Under the pieces are notes generated by a model. That model had not been told where the DNA came from and searched no databases. It saw nothing but the letters and a program-made list of their open reading frames with translations. This document shows positions 16,189-24,321 of a DNA stretch of 64,000 bases, piece by piece. This stretch comes from Natrinema amylolyticum. Lineage in GTDB: Archaea; Halobacteriota; Halobacteria; Halobacteriales; Natrialbaceae. Both the position numbers and the translations under genes were made by a program. Numbering within the stretch: the stretch's first letter is position 1; each line of letters begins with the position of its first letter. The DNA lies in NCBI RefSeq assembly GCF_020515625.1, contig NZ_JAIWPJ010000003.1:62001-126000 (forward strand). The letters are read 5' to 3'.

Positions 16189-18444
16189 TCAGGCGACCGT
16201 GATCTCGACCTCGTGAGTGGTCTCGCGTCCCCGCTGGTCCGTCGCAGTGAGCGTCACCGTGTAGCTCCCACTGGAATCGTAGGAGTGGCCGGCGTACCAG
16301 CCGCTGGCAGTCGTTCCGTCACCGAGATCCCACTGAAGTTCTGTAGTCCAGATATCGTCGGGGGTTTCGTCCGTCACCCGGAAGTCGATGCGCTCGCCGG
16401 CGTCGACGTCCGTGGCGCTCGGATCGATCGTCGCCAGATGGTCTACCTCGAGCGGGATCTCGCCGTCGACCGGCTCCCACGCGTAGAGCTCCTCGTAGCG
16501 GGGCTCTTTGTCCTTGTTCGTCCACTGTGCGACCCAATCGTCACCGTTCCAGTGGACGCGGTCGCCCTCCTGATAGAGCGTGTCAGCGTCCCACTCGGGA
16601 TAGTCGCTGTCACTTCCGTCGCCGTCGCCATCGTCCGCGTCCGCGGTCGTGGCAGTCACCGTCGCGGCGTCGGTCTCCGTGCCGTCTTCACCGACGGCGC
16701 TGACACCGATCTCGTAAGAAGTTCCGGCCTCGAGGTCAGTGACGGTGATACTGGTCGAACTCAGGGTCGTCTCTCGCTCGCCGTCGACCCAGACGTCGTA
16801 CTCGACGGCGTTCGGATCGGAACTCCACGCGACCTCGACCGACGTCTCGTTTTCCGCGACGACCTCGAGTCCCTCGGGCGTGCTCGGCGGCGTATTGGCT
16901 TCCGCGGTCGTGGCAGTCACCGTCGCGGCGTCGGTCTCCGTGTCGTTCTCGCCGAGGGCACTGACACCGATCTCGTAGGTGGTACCGGACTCGAGGTCGG
17001 TGACGGTAGCGCTGCTCGCAGTCGTGGTGGTTTCCCGCTCGCCATCGACCCAGACGGTGTACTCGACGGCGTTCGGGTCGGTATTCCACGCCAGTTCGAC
17101 CGACGTCTCGGTCTCGGCGACGACCTCGAGATTCTCGGGGACGCTCGGCGGTTCGCCGTCCGGCTCGCCGTCGCCGACGGTGAGCATCGCCTCTTCGACC
17201 GTCGGTTCGATAGCAACGTTGTCGACATTGTCCTCGAGTCGGACGATGTCGACGTCGACGACGGTTTCGCCGTCTGCCACGCCGGCGAGTTCGATCCGAC
17301 CGAACTCGATATCAGTGGTCCCGGCGTCGACGGGATCGAGCGCCTTGAGTTTCGCATAGTCGTCTTCGACCTCGACGGTCTTGAACATCTCCTGGGCGTC
17401 GACGAACAGGTCGCCGAGTTCGGCGTCAGTGAAGGTCGCGACGTCGGGATCGATACCGACCTCGAGAGTGAATCCGACCACACCATCCGGCGCTTCGCTC
17501 AGGCCGAGATCGACGGCCGTCGTCTCGTCCGGATCGATCACCGCGTCGTCGAGGTTGACCGTGAGCGTGGGCGTCTCCGGCTCCGCACCGGTGACCGTCG
17601 TCGCCTGAACCGTCGCCGTCTCGGACGCCGTGTCGTCCTCGCCGAGAGCGGTGACACCGATCTCGTAGGTGGTGTCTGCTTCGAGTCCAGTGATGGTCGC
17701 GCTGCTCGAGGTCGTGGTAGTTTCCCGCTCGCCGTCGACTGAGACGGCGTATTCGACGGCGTTCGACACGGGACTCCACGCGACCTCGACCGACGTCTCG
17801 TTCTCGGCGACGACCTCGAGATCCGACGGCAGTGTGGGTGCGACTGGCTCGTCGATACCGTCACCGACCGTCAGCGTCGATACGTCGTAGTTGGCGTCGT
17901 AGATATTGTCTCCGTTGGGGATGGTCAGCATGATATCCACGAGTTCGATCTCGGTGGTGCCCTCACCCTGAGCCTCGAGGTGGTAGGTCGCCACCTCGTA
18001 CTCGGTCTCGCCGATTCCGTCCGGCGCGTACGGCTGGACGCGGAGTTGCGAGACGGAGCCGCCCGCCTCTTCGATATCCTCGTTGACGCTCTCCTCTAAA
18101 TCGAGGGGACTCTCCGGGAAGTAGTCGCCACCGTCCACCTGGGTGATCTGGGCGACATCGGGATCGAGCGCGATTTCGACGGCAGAGCCGATCGAACTAG
18201 CGGGGGAGTTTTCGAGCCGGACCGTCGCAGTCGTCGTCTCGCCGGATTGGATCTGCTCATCGGCGACGTCGACCGTCACCGTCGGGACGTCTGCCTGGGC
18301 CGCCACCGTCGATGTCCCGAGTGCGAGTGCACCCGCACTGGCACCGGCGGCCCGCATGAAGGTGCGGCGTGATGTAGACGTGTCCGTCGAGCGATCGGTT
18401 TCGGCGAACTGTTCCTCGTCGTGCGTGTCGATGGTATCGTTCAT
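16189..18444 (-). CDS. Scaffoldin-like protein: two cohesin-like domains, FnIII, CBM5/12-like and PKD domains
   Basis: 751 residues, non-catalytic. Order: Tat signal (TSRRTFMRAAGASAG, 24-38; cleavage near 50); cohesin-like 1 at 53-194 (VTVDVADEQIQSGETTTATV, EIALDPDVAQITQV); FnIII 203-284; cohesin-like 2 at 291-425 (GVVGFTLEVGIDPDVATFTD); FnIII 433-513 and 519-601; Asp-rich linker; aromatic CBM5/12-like module at 615-658 (YPEWDADTLYQEGDRVHW, WTNKDKEP, YAWEPV); PKD 664-751 (WDLGDGTTASG, GSYTVTLTATD). There is no C-terminal anchor, so the protein would be released or held on polysaccharide by the CBM. Flanked by dockerin-bearing GH5 genes, it fits a scaffoldin that binds two enzymes. Cohesin calls are by eye. 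Confidence 0.85.
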   Translation of the reverse strand: MNDTIDTHDEEQFAETDRSTDTSTSRRTFMRAAGASAGALALGTSTVAAQADVPTVTVDVADEQIQSGETTTATVRLENSPASSIGSAVEIALDPDVAQITQVDGGDYFPESPLDLEESVNEDIEEAGGSVSQLRVQPYAPDGIGETEYEVATYHLEAQGEGTTEIELVDIMLTIPNGDNIYDANYDVSTLTVGDGIDEPVAPTLPSDLEVVAENETSVEVAWSPVSNAVEYAVSVDGERETTTTSSSATITGLEADTTYEIGVTALGEDDTASETATVQATTVTGAEPETPTLTVNLDDAVIDPDETTAVDLGLSEAPDGVVGFTLEVGIDPDVATFTDAELGDLFVDAQEMFKTVEVEDDYAKLKALDPVDAGTTDIEFGRIELAGVADGETVVDVDIVRLEDNVDNVAIEPTVEEAMLTVGDGEPDGEPPSVPENLEVVAETETSVELAWNTDPNAVEYTVWVDGERETTTTASSATVTDLESGTTYEIGVSALGENDTETDAATVTATTAEANTPPSTPEGLEVVAENETSVEVAWSSDPNAVEYDVWVDGERETTLSSTSITVTDLEAGTSYEIGVSAVGEDGTETDAATVTATTADADDGDGDGSDSDYPEWDADTLYQEGDRVHWNGDDWVAQWTNKDKEPRYEELYAWEPVDGEIPLEVDHLATIDPSATDVDAGERIDFRVTDETPDDIWTTELQWDLGDGTTASGWYAGHSYDSSGSYTVTLTATDQRGRETTHEVEITVA

Positions 18445-18545
18445 TGATGTCTCTCCGTATCAGTTACTGTCGTCACCTGTACTACCTGCTCGCGCCTCGA
18501 GACCGATCCGAGACGGCCGTTCGTGGGAGTCGGCCCGAGAGAGTT

Positions 18546-18597
18546 TTTGTGTTTTTTAATAATAAAATTTTTCATAGTATACTACTTAATAATTCCT
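18546..18597 (-). promoter_or_regulatory. AT-rich promoter island before the scaffoldin-like gene
   Basis: A long T- and A-rich run (GTTTTTTAATAATAAAATTT) ending in the perfect 10-bp palindrome TAGTATACTA at 18575-18584. It lies about 100-150 bp upstream of the start codon, so a leader of roughly 80-100 bases is implied if this is the promoter. No other TATA box is nearer. Confidence 0.5.
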
Positions 18598-18612
18598 GCT
18601 CAGAGTTGCCGG

Positions 18613-20472
18613 TTAGGTCCGACGAAGCAATTCGAGAACGTCCGAGAAGCCGATTTGGCCGTTCTCGTCGAAGTCGAAGGCGTCGGGATTGTCCTGAACG
18701 CCGTCGGACTCGAGGTTCTCGAAGAAGGCGTCGACGTCTTCGTGTGTCGTCTCTCCGTCTCCGTCGACGTCGTCGTACAGCCCGTCGTCGTTCGTATCCC
18801 GCGCCTCGTGGTCGCCGACCGAGATCGTCTCGTCGCCGTCGATCGGACCGGGACCGACGTGTTTGTCGTTCTTCCCGTTGTCGGCGTCCGGATACGGGTC
18901 CTCGCCGGGCGCGATGGTGTCGCGGTCGCCGGCCAGTTCCTGATTCAGTTCGTGCCACCAGACGCCAGGCGTCTCGTCGTTCAGGTAGTTCATCCAGTCG
19001 TCGGCACCCTTCGCGCCGTCGTTCGCGCCCGGCGTCCCGTGTTCGAACATATTCGGCTCGTAGGTGTGGTCGAACGACCACGCCAGCGGGTGGACGTCGT
19101 AGTTCTCGATGAACTCCTCGTACTCCTGGATGTAGGGCTCACAGTCGCCACCGTGTTCGCCGCTACAGTCCATCCAGGGCGTATCGACGTGGTTGCCGCC
19201 GCCTTCGATCCACCCGAACTCGCTGAAGAAGACCGGGACGTGTTCGGACGGTTCGCCGAAGTACTTCGACAGCGGCCGTAGGTTGTCCTGCGTGTAGACG
19301 TGGGCGGTGTAACACATGTTCTCGGCGTCGAACTCGTTGTACGGCGCCCAGTAGGTGTACTGGCTCCACCGCGGACTCCCGATCGTGATCAACTGACCGT
19401 CCGCGTTGTTCTCGACCGTATCGACCCACGGCTGGGCGCGATCGACCCACAGGTCGTACCAGGCTTTCATGTCCTCGTGGGCGACGTCGTAATCGTCCGC
19501 CTCCCCACTGCCGGGCGCTACCGCCGGGTCAGAGAGTTCGCCTGCCTGTCGCTGCGGGCCGCCCCAGTCGCCGCCGTACGGGCCGGTCGGCTCGTTGTAG
19601 ACGTCGAAGATCACGTGGTCGTCGCCGGCGTACCGACTGGCGATGACCTCCCAGAACATGTGTAACTCCTCGTCGAGCGCGTTCGTAATCTCCGGCGGCT
19701 CGAGGTAGATGTCGTCTTCCTCGAGGTCGAACGCCTCGAGGATGTTCTGTTCGTGGATCAGGTCCCAGATCTCGTCGACCTGGTCCTCGCCGTGCCAGAG
19801 CACGCCCCGCTCGCCACAGACTTCGGGATGTCGCCAGTCCTCACCGCCATCGGACGAACACTGCCAGACGGTCGGGTCGACGCCGTGATTCTTGTGGTCC
19901 TCCTGATGGAAGACCGGGTAGTGACGATGGTAGTCGATCATCACGTAGGCGCCGCGCTGGGCTCCGAGTTCGACGAGATCGTCGAGGAAGGCCTCACAGT
20001 ACCATCTGAGGTCGTCCCTATCGAACTGGCCCGGCAGGGCCGGGCCCCAGTCGTCGTCGTGGGGCATCTGTCCCGGTTGCGGATTGCGCGTCGCTGCGGC
20101 GATGAACGCGGGCATTACCGGCACCCGGACGATGTTGGTATGCCACCCCTGGCTCTCGTCGGTGGCCAGCCTGAACGTCTCGGGAGCGGTCTGGCCCCGC
20201 CAGTTACGGCTCTGTTCACCCGGGTCGGCGATGTTCACACCCCGAAGGATGACCTCGTTTCCGTCCGGGTCGACGATCTGGTTTTCGTCCCGGGCTAACG
20301 GCGGGAGAGTGGCTTCCTGTGCTGCTACAGAGCTCGTGACGCTACCGAGACCGCCGAGTGCGAGCACGCTCGTCCCCGTGGCCTGTAGTATCGTTCGGCG
20401 TGACCTCGAGAGATCCCGACTGGTGCGATTCGACTGTGCCTCTGAATCGTGTAAATCCGTATTCTCTGACAT
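18613..20472 (-). CDS. GH5 cellulase-like hydrolase with Tat signal and C-terminal dockerin (first gene of cluster)
   Basis: 619 residues from the ATG at 20472. An upstream extension to 20634 is possible but would place 54 odd residues before the Tat signal. Tat motif SRSRRTILQATG at 22-33. The GH5 domain covers about 58-510: GNEVILRGVNIADP, MIDYHRHYP, acid/base Glu294 in DVYNEPTGPYGG, GSPRWSQYTYWAP, nucleophile Glu418 in FFSEFGWI, LAWSFDHTYEPNMF. It carries Cys pairs absent from its shorter sister at 12093-13631. A linker leads to the dockerin (about 551-619) with loops DVDGDGETTHED and DFDENGQIGFSD. It is followed by the scaffoldin-like gene 168 bp downstream. Confidence 0.9.
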   Translation of the reverse strand: MSENTDLHDSEAQSNRTSRDLSRSRRTILQATGTSVLALGGLGSVTSSVAAQEATLPPLARDENQIVDPDGNEVILRGVNIADPGEQSRNWRGQTAPETFRLATDESQGWHTNIVRVPVMPAFIAAATRNPQPGQMPHDDDWGPALPGQFDRDDLRWYCEAFLDDLVELGAQRGAYVMIDYHRHYPVFHQEDHKNHGVDPTVWQCSSDGGEDWRHPEVCGERGVLWHGEDQVDEIWDLIHEQNILEAFDLEEDDIYLEPPEITNALDEELHMFWEVIASRYAGDDHVIFDVYNEPTGPYGGDWGGPQRQAGELSDPAVAPGSGEADDYDVAHEDMKAWYDLWVDRAQPWVDTVENNADGQLITIGSPRWSQYTYWAPYNEFDAENMCYTAHVYTQDNLRPLSKYFGEPSEHVPVFFSEFGWIEGGGNHVDTPWMDCSGEHGGDCEPYIQEYEEFIENYDVHPLAWSFDHTYEPNMFEHGTPGANDGAKGADDWMNYLNDETPGVWWHELNQELAGDRDTIAPGEDPYPDADNGKNDKHVGPGPIDGDETISVGDHEARDTNDDGLYDDVDGDGETTHEDVDAFFENLESDGVQDNPDAFDFDENGQIGFSDVLELLRRT

Positions 20473-21103
20473 GGTGTGATTCTCGTCCCCATCGAACGAG
20501 TCCGTGATCCGTCCGTTGGGAACGCCGAGGGTTTCGACCCCTCTCGATCTATGATCGATCCATACAGTTATAAAATTTGTGTGTTTTATGTTGAATATTA
20601 TGTTTAAGCAGTACAAAAATAAATATGTTGACAATCAATAGATTACATACGTTAGTAGCAAAATCAGCCCGTCCTATTTCCTATATTTGGTTGACACTAC
20701 ATAAAATCGATATACGGACCTGTCGTCCACTTTCACTGAATAACGACACAGATTCGATAGGCGGCAAAAATATACTATATATTATATTTATATTATTATA
20801 TAATATTTGTCTCAGAAATGGGTGTGTGATGATTCTTAATTTACATCTTTGCGGAGTGAGTGTCGCGACCGAGACGAGTTCCGAGAAAGCGGAAAACACC
20901 TGGTTTTCCGGGCGGTTCGATGCCAAACGAGAGTCCCCATCCACGGTATCGAGACCGCGGGAATCGACGTCTTCATCTACATTTACGTCCACTTTCAGTA
21001 GTTGACGGCCGGGGCTGGCCGCTCGATTCGGGTGACAGTCACGACGCAACGCCAACTGAGTGGCCGCGCCGGATTTATAGCTACCTCGTTCCTATGGCCC
21101 CCT
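20473..21103. other. AT-rich intergenic region between the cellulase cluster and the DUF460 gene
   Basis: About 630 bp with no convincing gene. A stretch from about 20560 to 20860 is extremely AT-rich, peaking at 20766-20812 (AATATACTATATATTATA and similar). TATA-like TTATAAAATT near 20570 could drive the first GH5 gene with a leader of about 70-80 bases. The base composition breaks sharply with both neighbours and may mark the edge of an acquired block. Confidence 0.6.
21074..21079 (+). promoter_or_regulatory. TATA box of the DUF460 gene
   Basis: TTTATA about 28 bp before the GTG at 21104; this spacing fits a leaderless transcript and supports that GTG as the real start. Confidence 0.6.
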
Positions 21104-23080
21104 GTGAGTACGCGAACGAGTGCGCTCGATGCAGTCGTCTTCGGTGTCGACATCCAGAGCGGTGACGTGCGCGGTGATGCGCCGTCGTACGCACTAGCGG
21201 TCTACGACGGCGACGATGTCACCCGGGACGTCGTCACCCACCGGAAACTCAGGCGACTGATCGACGACGAGGAGCCGGCGATCGTCGCGACTGACAACAT
21301 GTACGAGTTGGCCGCCGACAAGGACCAGCTCATCCACTTCCTCGGATCGCTGCCCGCCGGAACAACGCTCGTCCAAGTGACAGGTGCCGAACAGCCCGAG
21401 CCCCTCTCCCGCGTCGCGAACCGCCACAACGTCCCCTACGGGAAGGATCCGATGCAGGAGGCCGAGGCCGCCGCCCGACTGGCCGCCCACAACGTCGGCC
21501 ACGAGGTATCGGCCTTCACCGACACGACCGAGGTCAAGGTCGCGCGCGGCCGCTCGACCGGCAGCGGCGGGTGGAGCGAAGACCGCTACACTCGCCGTAT
21601 CCACGGCTCCGTCAGGAAACGAGCCCGCGAGGTCGAGTCCGAACTCGAGGCGGCCAACCTCGAGTACGAGCGGGAGGTTCGGGAGGCCTACGGCGGCTTC
21701 GCGAACGCGATCTTCACCGTCCAGGCTCGACCCAGTGACATCCCGGTCTCCCGCAATCGATCGGGCGACGTCCGCGTCGAGATCGAGCGCGAGCGCCGCG
21801 ACGGTATCGAGTTCGAGCCGCTCGTCAAGCGCCGCGATCACGTGCTCGTCGGCATCGACCCCGGGACGACGACCGCCGTCGCCATCGTCGGCCTCGAGGG
21901 CGAGGTGTTAGACGTCTGGAGTTCGCGAACCAGCGACACCGCCGACGTGATCGAGTGGATCGTCGAGCGCGGCCGACCGATCGTCGTCGCGGCCGACGTG
22001 ACGCCGATGCCCGAAACGGTCGAGAAGTTCCGCCGGAGCTTCGACGCCGCGGGCTGGACGCCCGAGAGCGACCTCCCGGTCGACGAGAAGCAACACCGCA
22101 CGCGCGATCATCCGTACGACGACGATCACCAGCGCGACGCGATGGCCGCCGCGCTGTACGCCCTCGACGCCCACGCGGACCAGTTCGAGCGAATCGCCGA
22201 CAAACTCCCGCCGGGAATCGACCGCGGCGAAGTCACCGCCCGCGTCGTCGCCGACGAGGAGAGCGTCGAGGCCGTCCTGACGGAGCTGAACGACGACGAG
22301 AGCGGCGACGACGAGGAGTCGACCGAACACGAACCCCGCGAACTGAGCGAGGAAGAAAAACGGATCAAGGACCTCGAGCGACAGGTCGAACGGCTCCAGT
22401 CGCACGTCGAACGGCTCGAGGGCCGCGTCGAGGACCGCGACGATCGAATCGACGAACTCGAGACCGAACTCGGCGTCGCCCGCCGCGAAGAGCGCAAGGA
22501 GGTCCGCCGGGATCGGGAAGTCAGCAGACTCGAGCGGAAGGCCAACCGACTCGAGCGCGAGCGCGACGAGGCCCGCGAGGAGGTCGAGACGCTTGAGAAG
22601 AAGGTCGACCGCATGAAGGCCCTCTGGAAGCTCGATCACTCGAACTTCAGCGACGTCTCCGCGGAGAAGGAGGGACTGGTCCCGGTCAAGGTCGTCGAGA
22701 AGTTCACGAAGGGCGCGATCCGCGAGGCCGACGAGCAGTACGGTATCGCGAGCGGCGACGTAGTCTACATTCGAGACGCCAGCGGCGCGGGCCGATCCAC
22801 GGCCGAACTGCTCGCGGAGTTCGACCCTCGCGTCATCCTCAAGGACGGCGGCCTCTCCCAGATCGCCGACGAAATACTCTTCGAGAGCGAGATTCCGGTC
22901 GGGCCCGCCGACGACGTCGCCATGCAGGAGGTCGACGAACTCGCCGTCGCCCGCGAGGACGACGTCGAAGCCGCGATCGACGACTGGCACGAACGTGCCG
23001 AAGATCGAAAGCGGGATCGCAAAGCCGCGATGGTCGACCAACTCATCAGCGAACACCGCGCGGGCGACAACGAAGTGTGA
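21104..23080 (+). CDS. DUF460 protein: RNase H-like domain plus long coiled coil
   Basis: 658 residues from the GTG at 21104 (leaderless spacing to a TATA box; an upstream TTG would add 34 unlikely residues). The N-terminal part, about 10-240, starts with VVFGVDIQSGD. An RNase H/RuvC-like segment follows, with VGIDPGTTTAVAIVGLEG near 250 and PYDDDHQRDAMAAALYAL near 345, the DUF460 pattern. Residues about 420-510 form a charged coiled coil (KDLERQVERLQSHVERLE), and a conserved globular tail follows. Found across archaea; no proven function was recalled. The fold hints at nucleic-acid binding or cleavage. Confidence 0.85.
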   Translation: MSTRTSALDAVVFGVDIQSGDVRGDAPSYALAVYDGDDVTRDVVTHRKLRRLIDDEEPAIVATDNMYELAADKDQLIHFLGSLPAGTTLVQVTGAEQPEPLSRVANRHNVPYGKDPMQEAEAAARLAAHNVGHEVSAFTDTTEVKVARGRSTGSGGWSEDRYTRRIHGSVRKRAREVESELEAANLEYEREVREAYGGFANAIFTVQARPSDIPVSRNRSGDVRVEIERERRDGIEFEPLVKRRDHVLVGIDPGTTTAVAIVGLEGEVLDVWSSRTSDTADVIEWIVERGRPIVVAADVTPMPETVEKFRRSFDAAGWTPESDLPVDEKQHRTRDHPYDDDHQRDAMAAALYALDAHADQFERIADKLPPGIDRGEVTARVVADEESVEAVLTELNDDESGDDEESTEHEPRELSEEEKRIKDLERQVERLQSHVERLEGRVEDRDDRIDELETELGVARREERKEVRRDREVSRLERKANRLERERDEAREEVETLEKKVDRMKALWKLDHSNFSDVSAEKEGLVPVKVVEKFTKGAIREADEQYGIASGDVVYIRDASGAGRSTAELLAEFDPRVILKDGGLSQIADEILFESEIPVGPADDVAMQEVDELAVAREDDVEAAIDDWHERAEDRKRDRKAAMVDQLISEHRAGDNEV

Positions 23081-23089
23081 CTCGAGCGC

Positions 23090-23350
23090 TTACGTTTCGG
23101 GACCGGACTCCATCGGCGACAGTACTTTGGGCACCTCCTCGAGATCGACTTCCTCGCTCAGATCCTCGGTATCGTCGACCGGGCCGTTGACGAACAGCGC
23201 GTGGCCGATAAAGGCGATCGAGACGATTCCGAGCGCGACGACCGCGACCGGGAACGGGACCGGGGTCGCGTAGCCGACGACGGCGCCGGTCCCGAGACTC
23301 GCCGCGATACAGACCAACACGAGGTCGTAGTAGTGGAGCGAATAGGTCAT
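23090..23350 (-). CDS. Small hypothetical membrane protein
   Basis: 86 residues from the ATG at 23350, which begins MTYSLHYYDLVL. Two hydrophobic segments (LVLVCIAASLGTGAVVGYA and FPVAVVALGIVSIAFIGHALF) are followed by an acidic cytoplasmic tail (DDTEDLSEEVDLEEVPK). Similar small proteins occur widely in haloarchaea but the function is unknown. It converges with the DUF460 gene, with 9 bp between the stop codons. Confidence 0.7.
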   Translation of the reverse strand: MTYSLHYYDLVLVCIAASLGTGAVVGYATPVPFPVAVVALGIVSIAFIGHALFVNGPVDDTEDLSEEVDLEEVPKVLSPMESGPET

Positions 23351-23416
23351 AGGAGTACGGACGGGATCGAAGCGCAAAACGCTTGAGGCTCAGTACACCG
23401 GGTTCTCCGGCGGAGA

Positions 23417-23596
23417 TCAGAACATTCCGAAATTCTGTAGCATTCCCGAAATCAGCGATTTGACGACCAGTCCGAGGCCGGCGACGATAAGGGCCATTCC
23501 CAGAGCGATCAGGAGGTTCTGGGACGCGATGAGGCCGATACCGGCGAGCAGGATCACGATACCCGCGATACCGAGTGCGCCGAGATTTCGCAACAT
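23417..23596 (-). CDS. Small membrane protein, possibly DUF7470
   Basis: 59 residues from the ATG at 23596 (MLRNLGALGIAGI...). Almost entirely two transmembrane helices, GIAGIVILLAGIGLIA and LLIALGMALIVAGLGLVV, with a short end VKSLISGMLQNFGMF. The layout resembles a conserved haloarchaeal small-membrane-protein family (possibly DUF7470; from memory). Function unknown. Confidence 0.65.
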   Translation of the reverse strand: MLRNLGALGIAGIVILLAGIGLIASQNLLIALGMALIVAGLGLVVKSLISGMLQNFGMF

Positions 23597-23727
23597 ACGC
23601 AGGGTTGCAGAGCCGAGTGAAATAAACGGCGTGGTTCCCCGTTCGCGACGCGACGGCCGGCAGCGTCCGGCGATCCGCCCAGACAAAACGATAAAGGGTT
23701 AAACCGATCGAACGCGAATCCGCGGCC

Positions 23728-24018
23728 ATGAGCGACGACGGAGATGGCGGTCGGAAGAACCTCCGGATGCCCGAGGATGACGAGGTCTTCGCGACCGTCA
23801 CGAACATGCTCGGGGCGAATCGGGTCAAAGTACGCTGTGCCGACGGGACGGAGCGCACCGCGCGCATCCCCGGCAAAATGCAAAAGCGCATCTGGATCCG
23901 CGAAGACGACGTCGTGCTCGTCGAACCCTGGGACTGGCAGGACGAGAAGGCCGATATCACCTGGCGCTACGAGAAGAGCGAGGCCGATCAGCTGCGGGAA
24001 GAAGGCCACATCCAATAG
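23728..24018 (+). CDS. eif1A: Translation initiation factor aIF-1A
   Basis: Archaeal homologue of eIF1A, an OB-fold protein that binds the ribosomal A-site during start-codon selection. 96 residues. The OB fold is clear: [60 protein letters not shown], all strongly conserved. A short acidic N-terminus and a helical C-terminal tail ending in EEGHIQ complete it. A TTAAAC element about 26 bp before the ATG fits a leaderless promoter. Confidence 0.97.
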   Translation: MSDDGDGGRKNLRMPEDDEVFATVTNMLGANRVKVRCADGTERTARIPGKMQKRIWIREDDVVLVEPWDWQDEKADITWRYEKSEADQLREEGHIQ

Positions 24019-24037
24019 AACCGAACTTTTACTCTGC

Positions 24038-24060
24038 GTGCGGTCGCTTCGCGACCGCAC
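24038..24060 (+). terminator. Hairpin downstream of the aIF-1A gene
   Basis: Perfect 10-bp inverted repeat GTGCGGTCGC/GCGACCGCAC with loop TTC, 20 bp after the aIF-1A stop codon and just after a CTTTTACT run. It could help transcription termination or RNA 3'-end stability; archaeal termination usually depends on T runs, so this is tentative. Confidence 0.4.
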
Positions 24061-24321
24061 TCGGTAAAACTTCGATGAAAAGCACTCCTCCTTCCCCTAC
24101 GGGTCAGTCGTCGGCCCGCGAGCGCCTGTGGCACTCGCGGAGAACGGCGTCGTTCGGGTTCTTCGAACCACTCACTCGCCGACGATACGAGGGGGATAGC
24201 TCCACTGTCCGATACTATTCACCATCGCCGACATCGATACTCTCGAGGGCGAGATCGGTCGCTTCGACTGACTGTCGTCCGACACAGAAGACTTATTCTA
24301 TCGTTGTGCATCGACCCGCGC
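24061..24321. other. Intergenic stretch before the subtilase gene
   Basis: Together with the preceding hairpin region this makes about 300 bp without a gene. A TATA-like ACTTATTCTAT at about 24290-24300 lies some 25 bp before the subtilase ATG. Nothing else recognised. Confidence 0.45.

Noticed and set aside
9000-19000. Tandem dockerin repeats as a CRISPR array
   Set aside because: The similar segments are coding, about 2 kb apart and contain EF-hand-like codons; there are no short regular spacers.
20473-20634. N-terminal extension of the first GH5 gene to an ATG-like start at 20634
   Set aside because: It would put 54 residues of odd composition, coded by AT-rich intergenic DNA, before the Tat signal; the ATG at 20472 gives a normal signal peptide.
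21002-21103. TTG start of the DUF460 gene at 21002
   Set aside because: The TATA box at 21074 would lie inside the coding region; the GTG at 21104 has correct leaderless spacing.
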